Source of the DNA: an uncultured Oscillibacter sp.
GTDB taxonomy: Bacteria > Bacillota > Clostridia > Oscillospirales > Oscillospiraceae
Direction of reading: 5' to 3'
Assembly (NCBI GenBank): GCA_910577405.1
Contig: CAJTMG010000003.1
Location: 11,696-75,695 of the forward strand
DNA: 64,000 nt
In this document: positions 16,048-24,312 of the stretch, one piece after another
How the letters are laid out: each line of letters starts with the position of its first letter
Position numbering within the stretch: position 1 is the first letter of the stretch
The notes under the pieces: generated by a model
Database searches by the model: none
Told to the model about the DNA's origin: nothing
Seen by the model: only the letters and a program-made list of their open reading frames with translations
Translations under genes and position numbers: made by a program

Positions 16048-18025
16048 ATCCGGCTTTTTCCCCCGGCTGGCCCTGGTGAACATCGCCCGGAACAGCCGTT
16101 TCTATCTCCCCTACCTGCTCTCCTGCGGCGGTGTGGCGGCGATGTACTATATTCTGCAATTCCTGGAGCATAACGAAGGGCTGGACAGCGTGCGGGGGGC
16201 TATGTACCTCAAGAGCTTTGCGTCTGTGGGCTGTTTCATTGCCGCGATGTTCTCCGCCGTCATCCTCCTTTACGCCAACAGCTTTGTGATGAAACGCCGT
16301 CAGAGAGAGCTGGGGCTTTACAACATTCTTGGGCTGGAAAAGCGTCATATCGCCCAGATGTGCTTCTGGGAGTCCCTCTTCTGCGCGGTGATTACCATTG
16401 CGGGCGGCGTGGCGGTGGGCATCCTTCTCAGCAAACTGGCCCTGCTGCTCTTGCTGAAGATCAGCCGTCTGCCGGTACTGTTCGGCTTCTCTGTGGACTT
16501 CCAGGGCGTTGCGAACACGGCGGCACTCTTTGCGGTCCTCTTCCTGCTGACCTTGGCAAAGAACCTCTTTCAGGTGGGAAAATCCCGTCCCGTGGAACTG
16601 CTCCGCAGCGCTCAGGCCGGGGAACGGGAACCGAAAACAAAATGGCTTCTGGTGATTCTGGGCGTTCTGACCCTGGGCGGCGGCTACTTCCTTGCCATTG
16701 CCACCAAAAATCCCGTTGAGGCAATGCTTTGGTTCTTTGTGGCCGTGATTCTGGTCATTATCGGGACTTACTGCCTCTTTACCGCCGGGTCCATCGCGAT
16801 TCTGAAACGACTCCGGGCCAACAAGAAATTCTATTACCAGACCCGCCACTTCACCGCCGTTTCCGGACTGCTCTACCGTATGAAGCAGAACGCCGTCGGC
16901 CTGGCCAACATCTGCATTCTGTCCACAATGGTTATGGTCACCATTTCCACCACCGTCAGCCTGAACATCGGCCTGGAGGAATCCCTGAACGATATGTTCC
17001 CCTATGACCTTGAGTTTGTGAAGGATCTGGAGAAACAACCCGGTGATTCCATGGAGTACCTGCATATGATTGAAGAGGCTGTGGCCGAAAACGGCGGCGC
17101 GTCAGAACTGCGTTACTACAACCGGGGCTGGATTTACTGCGGCGTCAAGGGAAACGAAGTCTCCCTGCGGCTGGACCAGGACTGCGTCCGGACCGAGGTG
17201 GAATTTGTCACCGCCGCCGACTACGCCCGCCTGACCGGAAACAGCGTGGTCCTGGCCCCGGACGAGGTGCTGGTCTGCGCCCGGAACCTGCCGGATTTCC
17301 CGGAGGACTTCACGTTTACCGATTCAGGCAAATCCGGGCTGTCCTTCCATGTCCGGGATACCATTACGGAGATCATCGAACACGCCAGCACCACCCTGAT
17401 TACCTCCGATGAAGCCCGGCTGTTCTTTGTCACGGCGGACCAGAACGCAATCGACCGCATCATGGCCCTGAATCCGGAACGGGGTTCGAAGCAGTTCCGG
17501 GTACAGATCAATCTCGCCGTGCCGGAAACGGAAAAGCTGGAGAAGACCGACGCCATTATCCTCCAGCTCAGCAAGCAGCTTGAAAACGGCATCAGCTCTA
17601 CCAGCAAGCAGGACCAGGCGGCGGAATTCTATACCATGTACGGCGGGTTCCTGTTCCTGGGCGTTCTTCTGGGAGGCCTGTTCCTGATGGCTACCGTCCT
17701 GATTATCTATTACAAGCAGATTTCCGAGGGCTACGAGGACCAGCGGCGTTATCAGATCCTCCGTCAGGTGGGCATGAGTCAAAAGGAAGTTGCCGTATCC
17801 ATTCACAGTCAGATTCTGCTGGTCTTCTTCCTTCCCCTGGGCGCCGCCGCTGTCCATATCCTTGCCGCCTTCCCTATGCTGTCCAAAATGCTGGAGCTGT
17901 TCCAGATTTACAACGTCCCCCTGTTCGCCCTCTGCTCTCTGGGAACCCTGGCCGTCTTCTGCCTGATTTACGCCCTGGTCTTCCTGCTCACCGCCCGGAC
18001 CTATACCCGGATCGTGGGGAACTGA
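16040..18025 (+). CDS. ABC transporter permease, BceB-like (FtsX family)
   Basis: The protein has about 661 residues with the Bce-type layout: one N-terminal helix, three helices (roughly residues 55-170 including the FtsX core), a further block near 200-270, a large extracellular domain of about 220 residues (roughly 310-530) and three C-terminal helices. The long extracellular loop separates BceB-like permeases from other FtsX proteins and is where target peptides are sensed. GTG 16040 has AAGGCGG about 7 bases upstream; GTG 16031 is the longer alternative. Both overlap the ATPase gene. No terminator is obvious after the stop. Confidence 0.92.
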   Translation: MRKSGFFPRLALVNIARNSRFYLPYLLSCGGVAAMYYILQFLEHNEGLDSVRGAMYLKSFASVGCFIAAMFSAVILLYANSFVMKRRQRELGLYNILGLEKRHIAQMCFWESLFCAVITIAGGVAVGILLSKLALLLLLKISRLPVLFGFSVDFQGVANTAALFAVLFLLTLAKNLFQVGKSRPVELLRSAQAGEREPKTKWLLVILGVLTLGGGYFLAIATKNPVEAMLWFFVAVILVIIGTYCLFTAGSIAILKRLRANKKFYYQTRHFTAVSGLLYRMKQNAVGLANICILSTMVMVTISTTVSLNIGLEESLNDMFPYDLEFVKDLEKQPGDSMEYLHMIEEAVAENGGASELRYYNRGWIYCGVKGNEVSLRLDQDCVRTEVEFVTAADYARLTGNSVVLAPDEVLVCARNLPDFPEDFTFTDSGKSGLSFHVRDTITEIIEHASTTLITSDEARLFFVTADQNAIDRIMALNPERGSKQFRVQINLAVPETEKLEKTDAIILQLSKQLENGISSTSKQDQAAEFYTMYGGFLFLGVLLGGLFLMATVLIIYYKQISEGYEDQRRYQILRQVGMSQKEVAVSIHSQILLVFFLPLGAAAVHILAAFPMLSKMLELFQIYNVPLFALCSLGTLAVFCLIYALVFLLTARTYTRIVGN

Positions 18026-18352
18026 ATGATGTTTTTTTCCGTTAAACCCAAAATTGTATCCATTTTGTAACCACTTTCCGGTTATAATGGAGTATCCTTC
18101 CTACAACCGCTGGAAATGTCAGACTTATCCGCAAAAAAACGCATAATTCCCCTTTTTCCGACGGCCGGAAGCAGTCCCGATTCCTTTCGCCCGGAGGAAA
18201 AAGGGGGTTGACATTCTGTGTTAACTGTATTATTATATCTAATACGATAGTACAATCACACAAGACAGAAAATTTTATGGAAAAGCTTGAAGAAATCCAC
18301 AGGCCTATTTCGTATAAATTAGCAGAACACATCAAGCAGAAAGAGGTTCCCA
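18026..18352 (+). promoter_or_regulatory. 327-bp intergenic region with a consensus promoter for the glycosyltransferase unit
   Basis: TTGACA at 18208-18213 and TATTAT at 18231-18236 are spaced by 17 bases, close to sigma-A consensus and the best promoter in this part of the window. The predicted leader to the ATG at 18353 is about 110 bases. The upstream part (18030-18200) is AT-rich without a supported gene. A short open frame beginning at 18277 lacks a ribosome site. Confidence 0.75.
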
Positions 18353-19522
18353 ATGAAAATCCTGATTACATCGGACTGGTACTCCCCGGCAGTCAACGGC
18401 GTGGTGACGTCAGTAAAAAACCTGCGCCGGGAACTGGAGGCCATGGGGCATGAGGTCCGCATCCTGACCCTGTCCCAGAACCGCCATTCCTGGGAGAAAG
18501 ACGGCGTGGTATACTTAGGCTCCGTGGCCGCGGGGCTGGTCTATCCCGGCGCGAGACTCCGGACGGCGCTGGCGGGCAAACAGGTGCGGGAACTGGTGGC
18601 CTGGGGCCCGGACGTGATTCATTCCCAGTGCGAATTCTCCACCTTCTTCCTGGCCCGGCGGATCGCTGGCGAGCTGGGCGTGCCATTGGTCCATACTTAT
18701 CATACCGTTTACGAGGACTACACACATTATTTCTCCCCCAGTGTGCATTTCGGAAAGAAAGCCGCCGCCGTCTTCACCCGCTGGGCCGCGTCGCATACCG
18801 ACTGCCTGATCGCGCCTACCGGGAAAGTGCGGATGCTTCTCCAGAGCTACGGCGTGACAAAGCCTGTCTTCGTGGCCCCTTCCGGCATCGACCTGCGGCG
18901 GTTCCAGCATGAGGCCGATCCCCTCCGGGCCGCCGTGCTCAAGGCCAGCCTGCATATCCCGGCGGACCGCTTCGTGCTGGCCTGCGTGGGGCGTCTGGCG
19001 GAGGAGAAGAACGTGGAAGAGCTGCTGCGGTTCCGGGCGAATCTGGGGCCGGGATACACGCTGCTGCTGGTGGGCGACGGACCGGACAGGAAGCGTCTGG
19101 AGGGCGTGGCCGCGGGACTGGGTCTGGAATCGCCGGACGTGGTATTCACCGGCATGATTCCCGCGGAACAGATTGCCGACTGGTATCAGCTTGGGGATTT
19201 GTTTGTCAGCGCGTCCACCAGCGAAACCCAGGGCCTGACTTACGCGGAGGCTCTGGCGGCGGGCGTGCCGGTTCTGTGCCGGGCGGACCCCTGTCTTTCC
19301 GGCGTGGTGCAGGAAGGCGTGAACGGCTGGCAGTATCAGGACGAGGGCGAATTCCGGAAGAAACTGGCGATCTTTCAGACACAGCCCCATCATTGGGAGT
19401 CTTTTCAGAAAAACGCCCGGGCTTCAGCAGAGGAATTTTCTTCCGTGCGCTTTGCTGAGAGAGTAGAAGCCATTTACCTGGAGCAAATCCAGAGGAACGC
19501 TTTAAGGAGGATTTCGGCATGA
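18353..19522 (+). CDS. GT4 glycosyltransferase, diacylglycerol glucosyltransferase-like
   Basis: The 389-residue GT-B enzyme has an N-terminal acceptor domain starting KILITSDWYSPAVNGVVTSV and a HTYHTVYEDYTHYF segment highly typical of 1,2-diacylglycerol 3-alpha-glucosyltransferases. The nucleotide-sugar domain has VGRLAEEKN, GDGPDR and the E-x7-E motif in SETQGLTYAEAL. Such enzymes make monoglucosyldiacylglycerol, the glycolipid anchor of lipoteichoic acid, which would link it to the LTA-synthase-like gene. AGAGG precedes the ATG. It is translationally coupled to the VTT protein (ATGA). Confidence 0.88.
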   Translation: MKILITSDWYSPAVNGVVTSVKNLRRELEAMGHEVRILTLSQNRHSWEKDGVVYLGSVAAGLVYPGARLRTALAGKQVRELVAWGPDVIHSQCEFSTFFLARRIAGELGVPLVHTYHTVYEDYTHYFSPSVHFGKKAAAVFTRWAASHTDCLIAPTGKVRMLLQSYGVTKPVFVAPSGIDLRRFQHEADPLRAAVLKASLHIPADRFVLACVGRLAEEKNVEELLRFRANLGPGYTLLLVGDGPDRKRLEGVAAGLGLESPDVVFTGMIPAEQIADWYQLGDLFVSASTSETQGLTYAEALAAGVPVLCRADPCLSGVVQEGVNGWQYQDEGEFRKKLAIFQTQPHHWESFQKNARASAEEFSSVRFAERVEAIYLEQIQRNALRRISA

Positions 19523-20109
19523 ATCAGCAGCCTATTGAGAAGCGCGTTTTGCAGATCGTCTCCGCTGTGGGATTTTTTATCTGTGTCGCCGTGGCCGTCT
19601 GGGGCTGGCAGACCGGCGTGCTGACCTCCCAGGAACGGCTCCAGAAGCTGGTGGGCAGTCTGGGTCTGGCGGGCGGCGTGCTGTTTACCGTCTTTCAGGC
19701 CGTGCAGGTGGTCATTCCCATTCTCCCCGGCGGTCTGGGGTGTCTGGTGGGCGTGATTCTCTTCGGGCCGCTCTGGGGCTTTGCCTACAACTATACCGGC
19801 ATCTGCATCGGTTCCCTGCTGGCCTTCGCCGTGGCGCGGACCTGCGGAAAGCCTTTGCTGCATCTGCTTTTTTCCGAGAAGACCATCGAGAAGTACCGCC
19901 ATTGGACCGAGGAACGGGACCGCTTTGCAAAACTGTTCGCGCTGGCAATCTTCCTTCCCGTGGCCCCCGACGACTTCCTCTGCTACCTGGCCGGAACCAC
20001 CGAAATGTCCTGGCGGAAATATACTGCCATCATCCTCCTGGGAAAGCCCTTCGCCATCGCGCTTTACAGCCTGGGCCTGACCGCCGTCTGGAACCTGATC
20101 GTTCATTGA
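19519..20109 (+). CDS. TVP38/TMEM64 (VTT-domain) membrane protein
   Basis: The 196-residue protein has about five membrane segments and the VTT/DedA-superfamily core: VVIPILPGGLGCLVGVILFGPLWGF, the re-entrant helices, and LPVAPDDFLCYLAGTTEMSW later on. Related proteins act as lipid scramblases or flippases. Overlap with the glycosyltransferase gene (19519-19522) suggests joint work on glycolipids, for example moving the glycolipid across the membrane. That link is inference. Confidence 0.85.
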   Translation: MNQQPIEKRVLQIVSAVGFFICVAVAVWGWQTGVLTSQERLQKLVGSLGLAGGVLFTVFQAVQVVIPILPGGLGCLVGVILFGPLWGFAYNYTGICIGSLLAFAVARTCGKPLLHLLFSEKTIEKYRHWTEERDRFAKLFALAIFLPVAPDDFLCYLAGTTEMSWRKYTAIILLGKPFAIALYSLGLTAVWNLIVH

Positions 20110-20402
20110 TCCCCTCCCCCCTGATTTCCACGGATTTTTGTCGGATTTCCGCGTATCCTATCCTTTCAGAGGGACCTGTGCAGACCCCGCCCTGGGCGAT
20201 ATCGTCCGGGTCTTCTGCCGCGCCTGTTCCTATATCCATAGAAGGAAACTGGAGGCGGCTGGTTTTACGGAGATTCTGACGGTTTTGATAAACTTCTATC
20301 CTGATCTTTATGTTTTAAGAAAGCATTTCTATATTTTATGCCCGTCTGTTCCATTTACCTGGAAGGGATAAAGGGAAACAGAGCAGCACAGGAGGTACAG
20401 CC
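20110..20402 (+). other. 293-bp intergenic region with weak promoter elements
   Basis: No gene is supported here. An inverted repeat without T-tract (gcagaccc ... gggtcttctgc) lies near 20177-20219. A possible promoter (TTGATA 20285-20290, TATGTT 20309-20314, 18-base spacer) could serve the second glycosyltransferase. The AT-rich 20280-20345 stretch contrasts with the GC-rich flanks. Confidence 0.4.
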
Positions 20403-21431
20403 ATGCGGATTTATATTTACAGCGGCGGCGAAAAGCTGGTAGGCAAAAGCGGCGTGGGACAAGCCATCCGTCAGCAGCGGGAATGTCTGCGGCGGGCGGG
20501 CGTGGGGACCTCGGACCACTGGTCGGCGGACGCGGCGGCAGTGCATATCAACACGGTGCTTCCGGACGCGGTGCTGGCGGCGGTCCACGCGAAGCTCCGG
20601 GGCCGGAAGGTGGTCTGGTACGGGCACTCTACCATGGAGGATTTCCGCTGTTCGTTCCGGGGGTCCAACGCGCTGGCTCCCCTGTTCCGGCGGTGGATCA
20701 CGTTCTGCTACGGCCTGGGCGACGTGGTGCTGACGCCTACAGAATATTCCCGGCGGCTTCTGGAGAGCTACGGACTGAAGAAGCCGGTCTACAGCATTTC
20801 CAACGGCGTGGACACCAGCTTTTTCCGTCCGGACCCCAGCCTGCGGCCCGTCTTCCGGAAGCGTTACGGCATTCAGGAGGGACAGAAGGCCGTGGTTTCC
20901 GTAGGCCATATGATTGCGCGGAAGGGCCTGCCGGAATTCCTGGACCTGGCCCGGAAGCTCCCCGACGCCCGCTTCCTCTGGTTCGGCTGGACGGACCCTC
21001 GTCTGGTGCCCCAGGAAATCCGGGAGGCTTTGGACAACGCGCCGTCAAACGTGAGCTTCCCCGGCTACGTGGACCGGGAGCGGCTCCGGGAAGCCTACTG
21101 CGGCGCGGACGCCTTCGCCTTCCTGAGCCGCGAGGAAACGGAGGGCATCGTGGTCCTGGAAGCCCTGGCCTGCGGCGTGCCGGCGCTCCTGCGGGATATC
21201 CCGGTCTATGACGGCTGGCTGTCCCATGGCCGGAATGTCTACAAGGCCCGCTCAGCGGAGGATTTTTATCAAACCCTGTCCGGAATCCTGGACTGTACCC
21301 TGCCGGACCTCACCGAAGCCGGGCGCGCCGTTGCCGAAGCCCGCAGTCTGGAACGGGTCGGCGAACGGCTTCAGGACATCTACCGGCAGGCCAGCATCCT
21401 CCCCGCCGCGCCTGCGTTGATCAGGAATTAA
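20403..21431 (+). CDS. GT4 family glycosyltransferase
   Basis: The 342-residue GT-B protein is closely related in layout to the previous glycosyltransferase but shorter at the N-terminus (MRIYIYSGGEKLVGKSGVG). It has a YGHSTMEDF acceptor segment, SNGVDTSFF, VGHMIARKGLPEF and the E-x7-E motif in SREETEGIVVLEAL. The N-terminal pattern resembles enzymes that add a second sugar to glucosyl-diacylglycerol, but the substrate cannot be proven from sequence. AGGAGG lies about 8 bases before the ATG. Its own possible promoter and no overlap suggest separate transcription. Confidence 0.85.
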   Translation: MRIYIYSGGEKLVGKSGVGQAIRQQRECLRRAGVGTSDHWSADAAAVHINTVLPDAVLAAVHAKLRGRKVVWYGHSTMEDFRCSFRGSNALAPLFRRWITFCYGLGDVVLTPTEYSRRLLESYGLKKPVYSISNGVDTSFFRPDPSLRPVFRKRYGIQEGQKAVVSVGHMIARKGLPEFLDLARKLPDARFLWFGWTDPRLVPQEIREALDNAPSNVSFPGYVDRERLREAYCGADAFAFLSREETEGIVVLEALACGVPALLRDIPVYDGWLSHGRNVYKARSAEDFYQTLSGILDCTLPDLTEAGRAVAEARSLERVGERLQDIYRQASILPAAPALIRN

Positions 21432-21610
21432 GCGTTGAAATCAGGAGCCGGAGGCGGGGAATCAGGAATTATTTTTGAATCAGAAGTCAGACGCTATGGA
21501 ATTGGGAGTTGGGAATGAGGAATCCGGAATTTTCCGTGAATCCTTTTCGTTCCTGACTCCTGTTTTCGTCCTTCGAAACGGATTTGCAGGACGCTTGCAG
21601 TTGTGCTATA

Positions 21611-21646
21611 GTAAAAGGCAGACAGAGAATGCTCTCCGCCTGCCTT
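21611..21646 (-). terminator. Intrinsic terminator of the small YtxH-like gene
   Basis: On the minus strand AAGGCAGGCGGAGA pairs with TCTCTGTCTGCCTT around a short loop and is followed by TTTTAC. It lies 11 bases after the small gene's stop codon. Confidence 0.75.
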
Positions 21647-21656
21647 CGCACCAGAA

Positions 21657-21836
21657 TCAGTGCATTTCAGAGACAATGTTGTCCACGGCATGGTCCACAG
21701 CGACACCCAGCTTGTGGATACTCTTACCCACCTGCGTTTTCATGGAATCCCTGCCGTTGGGCTTCATCATCCCTACCGCCGCGCCAGTCACCAGACCAGC
21801 GCCTATGCCGAGCCAGAATCCGGCACACATTTTCAT
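21657..21836 (-). CDS. Small YtxH-like membrane protein, 59 residues
   Basis: Found by direct translation of the minus strand. The ATG at 21836 (complement of cat 21834-21836) has GGGAG about 9 bases upstream, and the frame ends in TGA at 21657 ahead of a good terminator. The N-terminal hydrophobic, Gly-rich segment (MKMCAGFWLGIGAGLVTGAAVG) is cut here by length only; it is followed by a basic amphipathic tail (KTQVGKSIHKLGVAVDHAVDN). This matches the build of small YtxH-type or glycine-zipper proteins. It lies inside the 600-bp inverted-repeat segment. Function unknown. Confidence 0.7.
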   Translation of the reverse strand: MKMCAGFWLGIGAGLVTGAAVGMMKPNGRDSMKTQVGKSIHKLGVAVDHAVDNIVSEMH

Positions 21837-22094
21837 ATTCAGTCACTCCCTTTCGGCACAGGACTAGTATGCGCCGCCGATGGAAAACAAACCGCTTTTC
21901 TGCCTGCCAATTTTTATCAGCGCAAAAATTCTGACCCTTGCAGCAATCTCACCGGGTCCGCGGGATATTGATATTGACTTGTCCCTGCGTTGGGCTTCTG
22001 TTTATGGCGGGATTGCTGAATTCAAAAACATCCAATTTGAAAATAATTCCTGATTCCTCACTCCTAATTCCTAATTAAAACAGGGGGCTTTACT

Positions 22095-23183
22095 ATGACC
22101 AGCATCTACCTGATCCGGCACGCGGAGGCGGAGGGCAATCTGTACCGCATCGCCCAGGGCCAGCACGACAGCAATCTGACCGACTGGGGCTGGCAGCAGG
22201 TGCAGGCGCTGCGGAAACGCTTCGAGGGCGTGCAGATCGACGCCGTGTACTCCAGCGACCTCTACCGTACCTGTGCCACAGCCAGCGCCATATACAAACC
22301 CCGGGGCCTGCCGCTGCATAAACGGGCCGGTCTGCGGGAAATCTGCGTGGGCGACTGGGAACAGCGGACCTGGGGCGATATTGCCAGGACGTACCCCCAG
22401 GAAATGGCGGATTTCGGGCAGCGTATGGACCGCTGGAGCATTCCCGGCGCGGAGACCCCGGCGGAGGTACAGGCGCGGCTTCTGCGTGAAATCCGCTCCA
22501 TTGCGGCGGAGAACCCGGGCCGGACCATCGCGGTCTTTTCCCACGGCTACGCGATACGGCTGGCGCTGGCGGCATTGCAGGGCATCTCTCTGCGGGATAC
22601 CGGGCCGAAAGCTCCTACCGGCGACAATACGTCCGTGTCCCTTCTGGAGGCCGACGGGGACGTTCTCCGGGTGGTCTGGCAGAACGACAACCGGCATCTG
22701 CTCTCTCTGACCCTTCCATCCGGACAGAAGCCCCGCAAACGCGCAAACGCTCTGGAACCGGGTCTTTGGTACCGCGCCGTTTCCCTGGAAGGACTGCCGG
22801 AGGACGATCCTCTGCGGGCGGTGATTTTATCCTCCGGCGCGCCCTTCCGGACGGAACTGCATACACGGATAGGCTTCCGGGGTGAGGAACCGGCAGCTCT
22901 TTTGCAGACCGTCCCCGGGCTGTCCGACATTCCGGACGGCTCCAGGGCGCTCTCAATTTCCTGGCTCTGGGTCCGGGAGGACTGCCGACGGCGTGGCTTT
23001 GGGATTCAGCTCATAGGACAGGCGGTGCTGGAGGCGCGGGAGTCGGGCGCCGGGTTCCTGCTTGCGCGTCCCAAGGGAGACAGCCGGGCCTTTTTCCGGT
23101 ACTGCGGCTTCTTTCCCACAGGCTCGGGGTCCGCTATGGCCAAGGATATCCGTTTCGACCAGTCGATTTCAGGAGAAGGCTGA
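22095..23183 (+). CDS. Histidine phosphatase fused to a GNAT acetyltransferase domain
   Basis: The 362-residue protein has two domains. Residues 1-205 form a phosphoglycerate-mutase-like histidine phosphatase with catalytic R-H-A-E-A-E-G-N, an SSDLYRTCATA segment and the second histidine in FSHGYAIRLAL. Residues 215-360 look like a GNAT acyl-CoA binding fold (ISWLWVREDCRRRGFGIQLI, where R/Q-x-x-G-x-G/A is the CoA loop, and a FFRYCGFFPTG ending typical of the family). AGGGGG precedes the ATG. Joining of a small-molecule phosphatase and an acetyltransferase in one chain suggests successive steps on one metabolite, but none is identifiable. It stands alone. Confidence 0.82.
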   Translation: MTSIYLIRHAEAEGNLYRIAQGQHDSNLTDWGWQQVQALRKRFEGVQIDAVYSSDLYRTCATASAIYKPRGLPLHKRAGLREICVGDWEQRTWGDIARTYPQEMADFGQRMDRWSIPGAETPAEVQARLLREIRSIAAENPGRTIAVFSHGYAIRLALAALQGISLRDTGPKAPTGDNTSVSLLEADGDVLRVVWQNDNRHLLSLTLPSGQKPRKRANALEPGLWYRAVSLEGLPEDDPLRAVILSSGAPFRTELHTRIGFRGEEPAALLQTVPGLSDIPDGSRALSISWLWVREDCRRRGFGIQLIGQAVLEARESGAGFLLARPKGDSRAFFRYCGFFPTGSGSAMAKDIRFDQSISGEG

Positions 23184-23212
23184 CCATTCGCCGGGCTTCG
23201 ACCAAACTGCCG

Positions 23213-23241
23213 TTGACAGCGCGTGTATGATTTTCTTATGC
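23213..23241 (+). promoter_or_regulatory. Putative promoter for the sodium/calcium exchanger
   Basis: TTGACA at 23213-23218 is followed after 17 bases by TTATGC (23236-23241), a weak -10 box. It lies about 30 bases after the phosphatase-GNAT stop codon and 60 bases before the exchanger ATG. Confidence 0.45.
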
Positions 23242-23274
23242 GAACCATTTCAGGGCGTGCAAGGAGGTCATTCT

Positions 23275-24213
23275 ATGGAAATCTGGACGGCGGTACTGCT
23301 GTTTCTGTTGGGTCTGGCGCTGATTATCAAGGGCGGCGACTGGTTCCTCAGCGGCGCGGTATGGATTGCCGAGGCTACGGGCGTGCCGCGTTTTATTATC
23401 GGGGCTACCATCGTCTCGCTGGCCACCACGCTGCCGGAGCTGATGGTTTCGGTAACGGGGGTGCTGCAAGGAGAGACGGATTTGGCGGTGGGAAACGCGG
23501 TGGGGTCGGTAACGGCAAATCTGGGGCTGATTCTGGGGATTTCGCTGGTGTGCATTCCGTCCAGGGTCGTGCGGGCGCAGTTCGAGCTGAAAGCCTTTCT
23601 GATGGTCTGCGCGGCGGCTCTTCTGATGGTCCTGTGCCGGGAGGGAAGCCTTGCCGTCCTGCCGGGCCTGCTGCTTCTGGGCATCTTCGGCGCGTATCTC
23701 TGGAGCAATCTTCACGACGCCCGTTCCGGTATGTCAGGAGAGGCCCGGCCCGGCATCCAGTGGAAAAAGGCTCTGGGGAAAATCCTGCTTTTTGTTCTTG
23801 GGATCGGGGCCATCGTGGTCGGGTCCCGGCTGCTGATTGACTACGGGAGCGAGCTGGCTTTGCTGATGGGGGTTCCGTCCAGCATTATCGGCGTGACGAT
23901 GGTGGCCATCGGGACTTCTCTGCCGGAGCTGGTGACGACTTTGACGGCCATTGCGAAAAAAGAAGCCTCCATGTCCGTGGGGAACATCATCGGGGCCAAC
24001 GTCATCGACCTGACCCTGATCCTCCCCGTATGCGCCGCGATCTCCGGAGGCCGTCTCGCTATCGTCAGTCAGACCACCGCTTTGGATTTACCCGCCTGCC
24101 TGCTGCTCTGCTGTCTCGCCGTACTGCCGCCCCTTCTCGCCGGGAGATTCTTCCGCTGGCAGGGCGTGGCGATCCTCTCTCTTTACGCCGCGTACATCGT
24201 TCTGCTGCTTTGA
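23275..24213 (+). CDS. CaCA-superfamily sodium/calcium exchanger (YrbG-like)
   Basis: The start is the ATG at 23275, preceded by AAGGAGG, giving 312 residues and about ten membrane helices. The two inverted alpha repeats are clear: GATIVSLATTLPELMVS with AVGNAVGSVTANLG, and GVTMVAIGTSLPELVTT with SVGNIIGANVIDL. They carry the Glu/Asn residues that bind the cation. A longer open frame reaching back to 23062 lacks a ribosome site and is rejected. It probably extrudes calcium in exchange for sodium or protons. A terminator follows. Confidence 0.93.
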   Translation: MEIWTAVLLFLLGLALIIKGGDWFLSGAVWIAEATGVPRFIIGATIVSLATTLPELMVSVTGVLQGETDLAVGNAVGSVTANLGLILGISLVCIPSRVVRAQFELKAFLMVCAAALLMVLCREGSLAVLPGLLLLGIFGAYLWSNLHDARSGMSGEARPGIQWKKALGKILLFVLGIGAIVVGSRLLIDYGSELALLMGVPSSIIGVTMVAIGTSLPELVTTLTAIAKKEASMSVGNIIGANVIDLTLILPVCAAISGGRLAIVSQTTALDLPACLLLCCLAVLPPLLAGRFFRWQGVAILSLYAAYIVLLL

Positions 24214-24239
24214 GGCCGCGGGCTTACAAATGAAAAAGA

Positions 24240-24288
24240 ATGGAGCGCGATACCGTCTGCCGGGTTCGCGCTCCACTCTTCTTTTTTA
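24240..24288. terminator. Terminator between the exchanger and the PII-like gene
   Basis: TGGAGCGCG (24241-24249) pairs with CGCGCTCCA (24266-24274). A T-rich run follows on the plus strand, and a TTCTTTTTC run follows on the minus strand, so it can serve both converging genes. Confidence 0.8.
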
Positions 24289-24312
24289 TGGAATCCAGGC
24301 CTTTGCTTACGC

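Larger units (their letters stand above)
21458..22057. repeat. 600-bp segment bounded by 18-bp perfect inverted repeats built from GGAATNA heptads
   Basis: GGAATCAGGAATTATTTT at 21458-21475 is repeated exactly in inverse orientation at 22040-22057. Around both ends the sequence is a period-7 array: five heptads at 21498-21532 (GGAATTG, GGAGTTG, GGAATGA, GGAATCC, GGAATTT) and four and a half on the opposite strand at 22044-22076 (taattcc, tgattcc, tcactcc, taattcc, taatt). Between them lie one small minus-strand gene and its terminator. The arrangement resembles a short nonautonomous element or a pair of short tandem repeat elements. Confidence 0.65.

Noticed and set aside
18208..18453. Short plus frame before the GT4 gene
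   Set aside because: It starts inside the -35 promoter box and runs into the glycosyltransferase in a different frame without a ribosome site.
21475..21867. 130-codon plus frame in the inverted-repeat segment
   Set aside because: It begins within the heptad repeats, has no ribosome site and is antisense to the better supported 59-codon gene.
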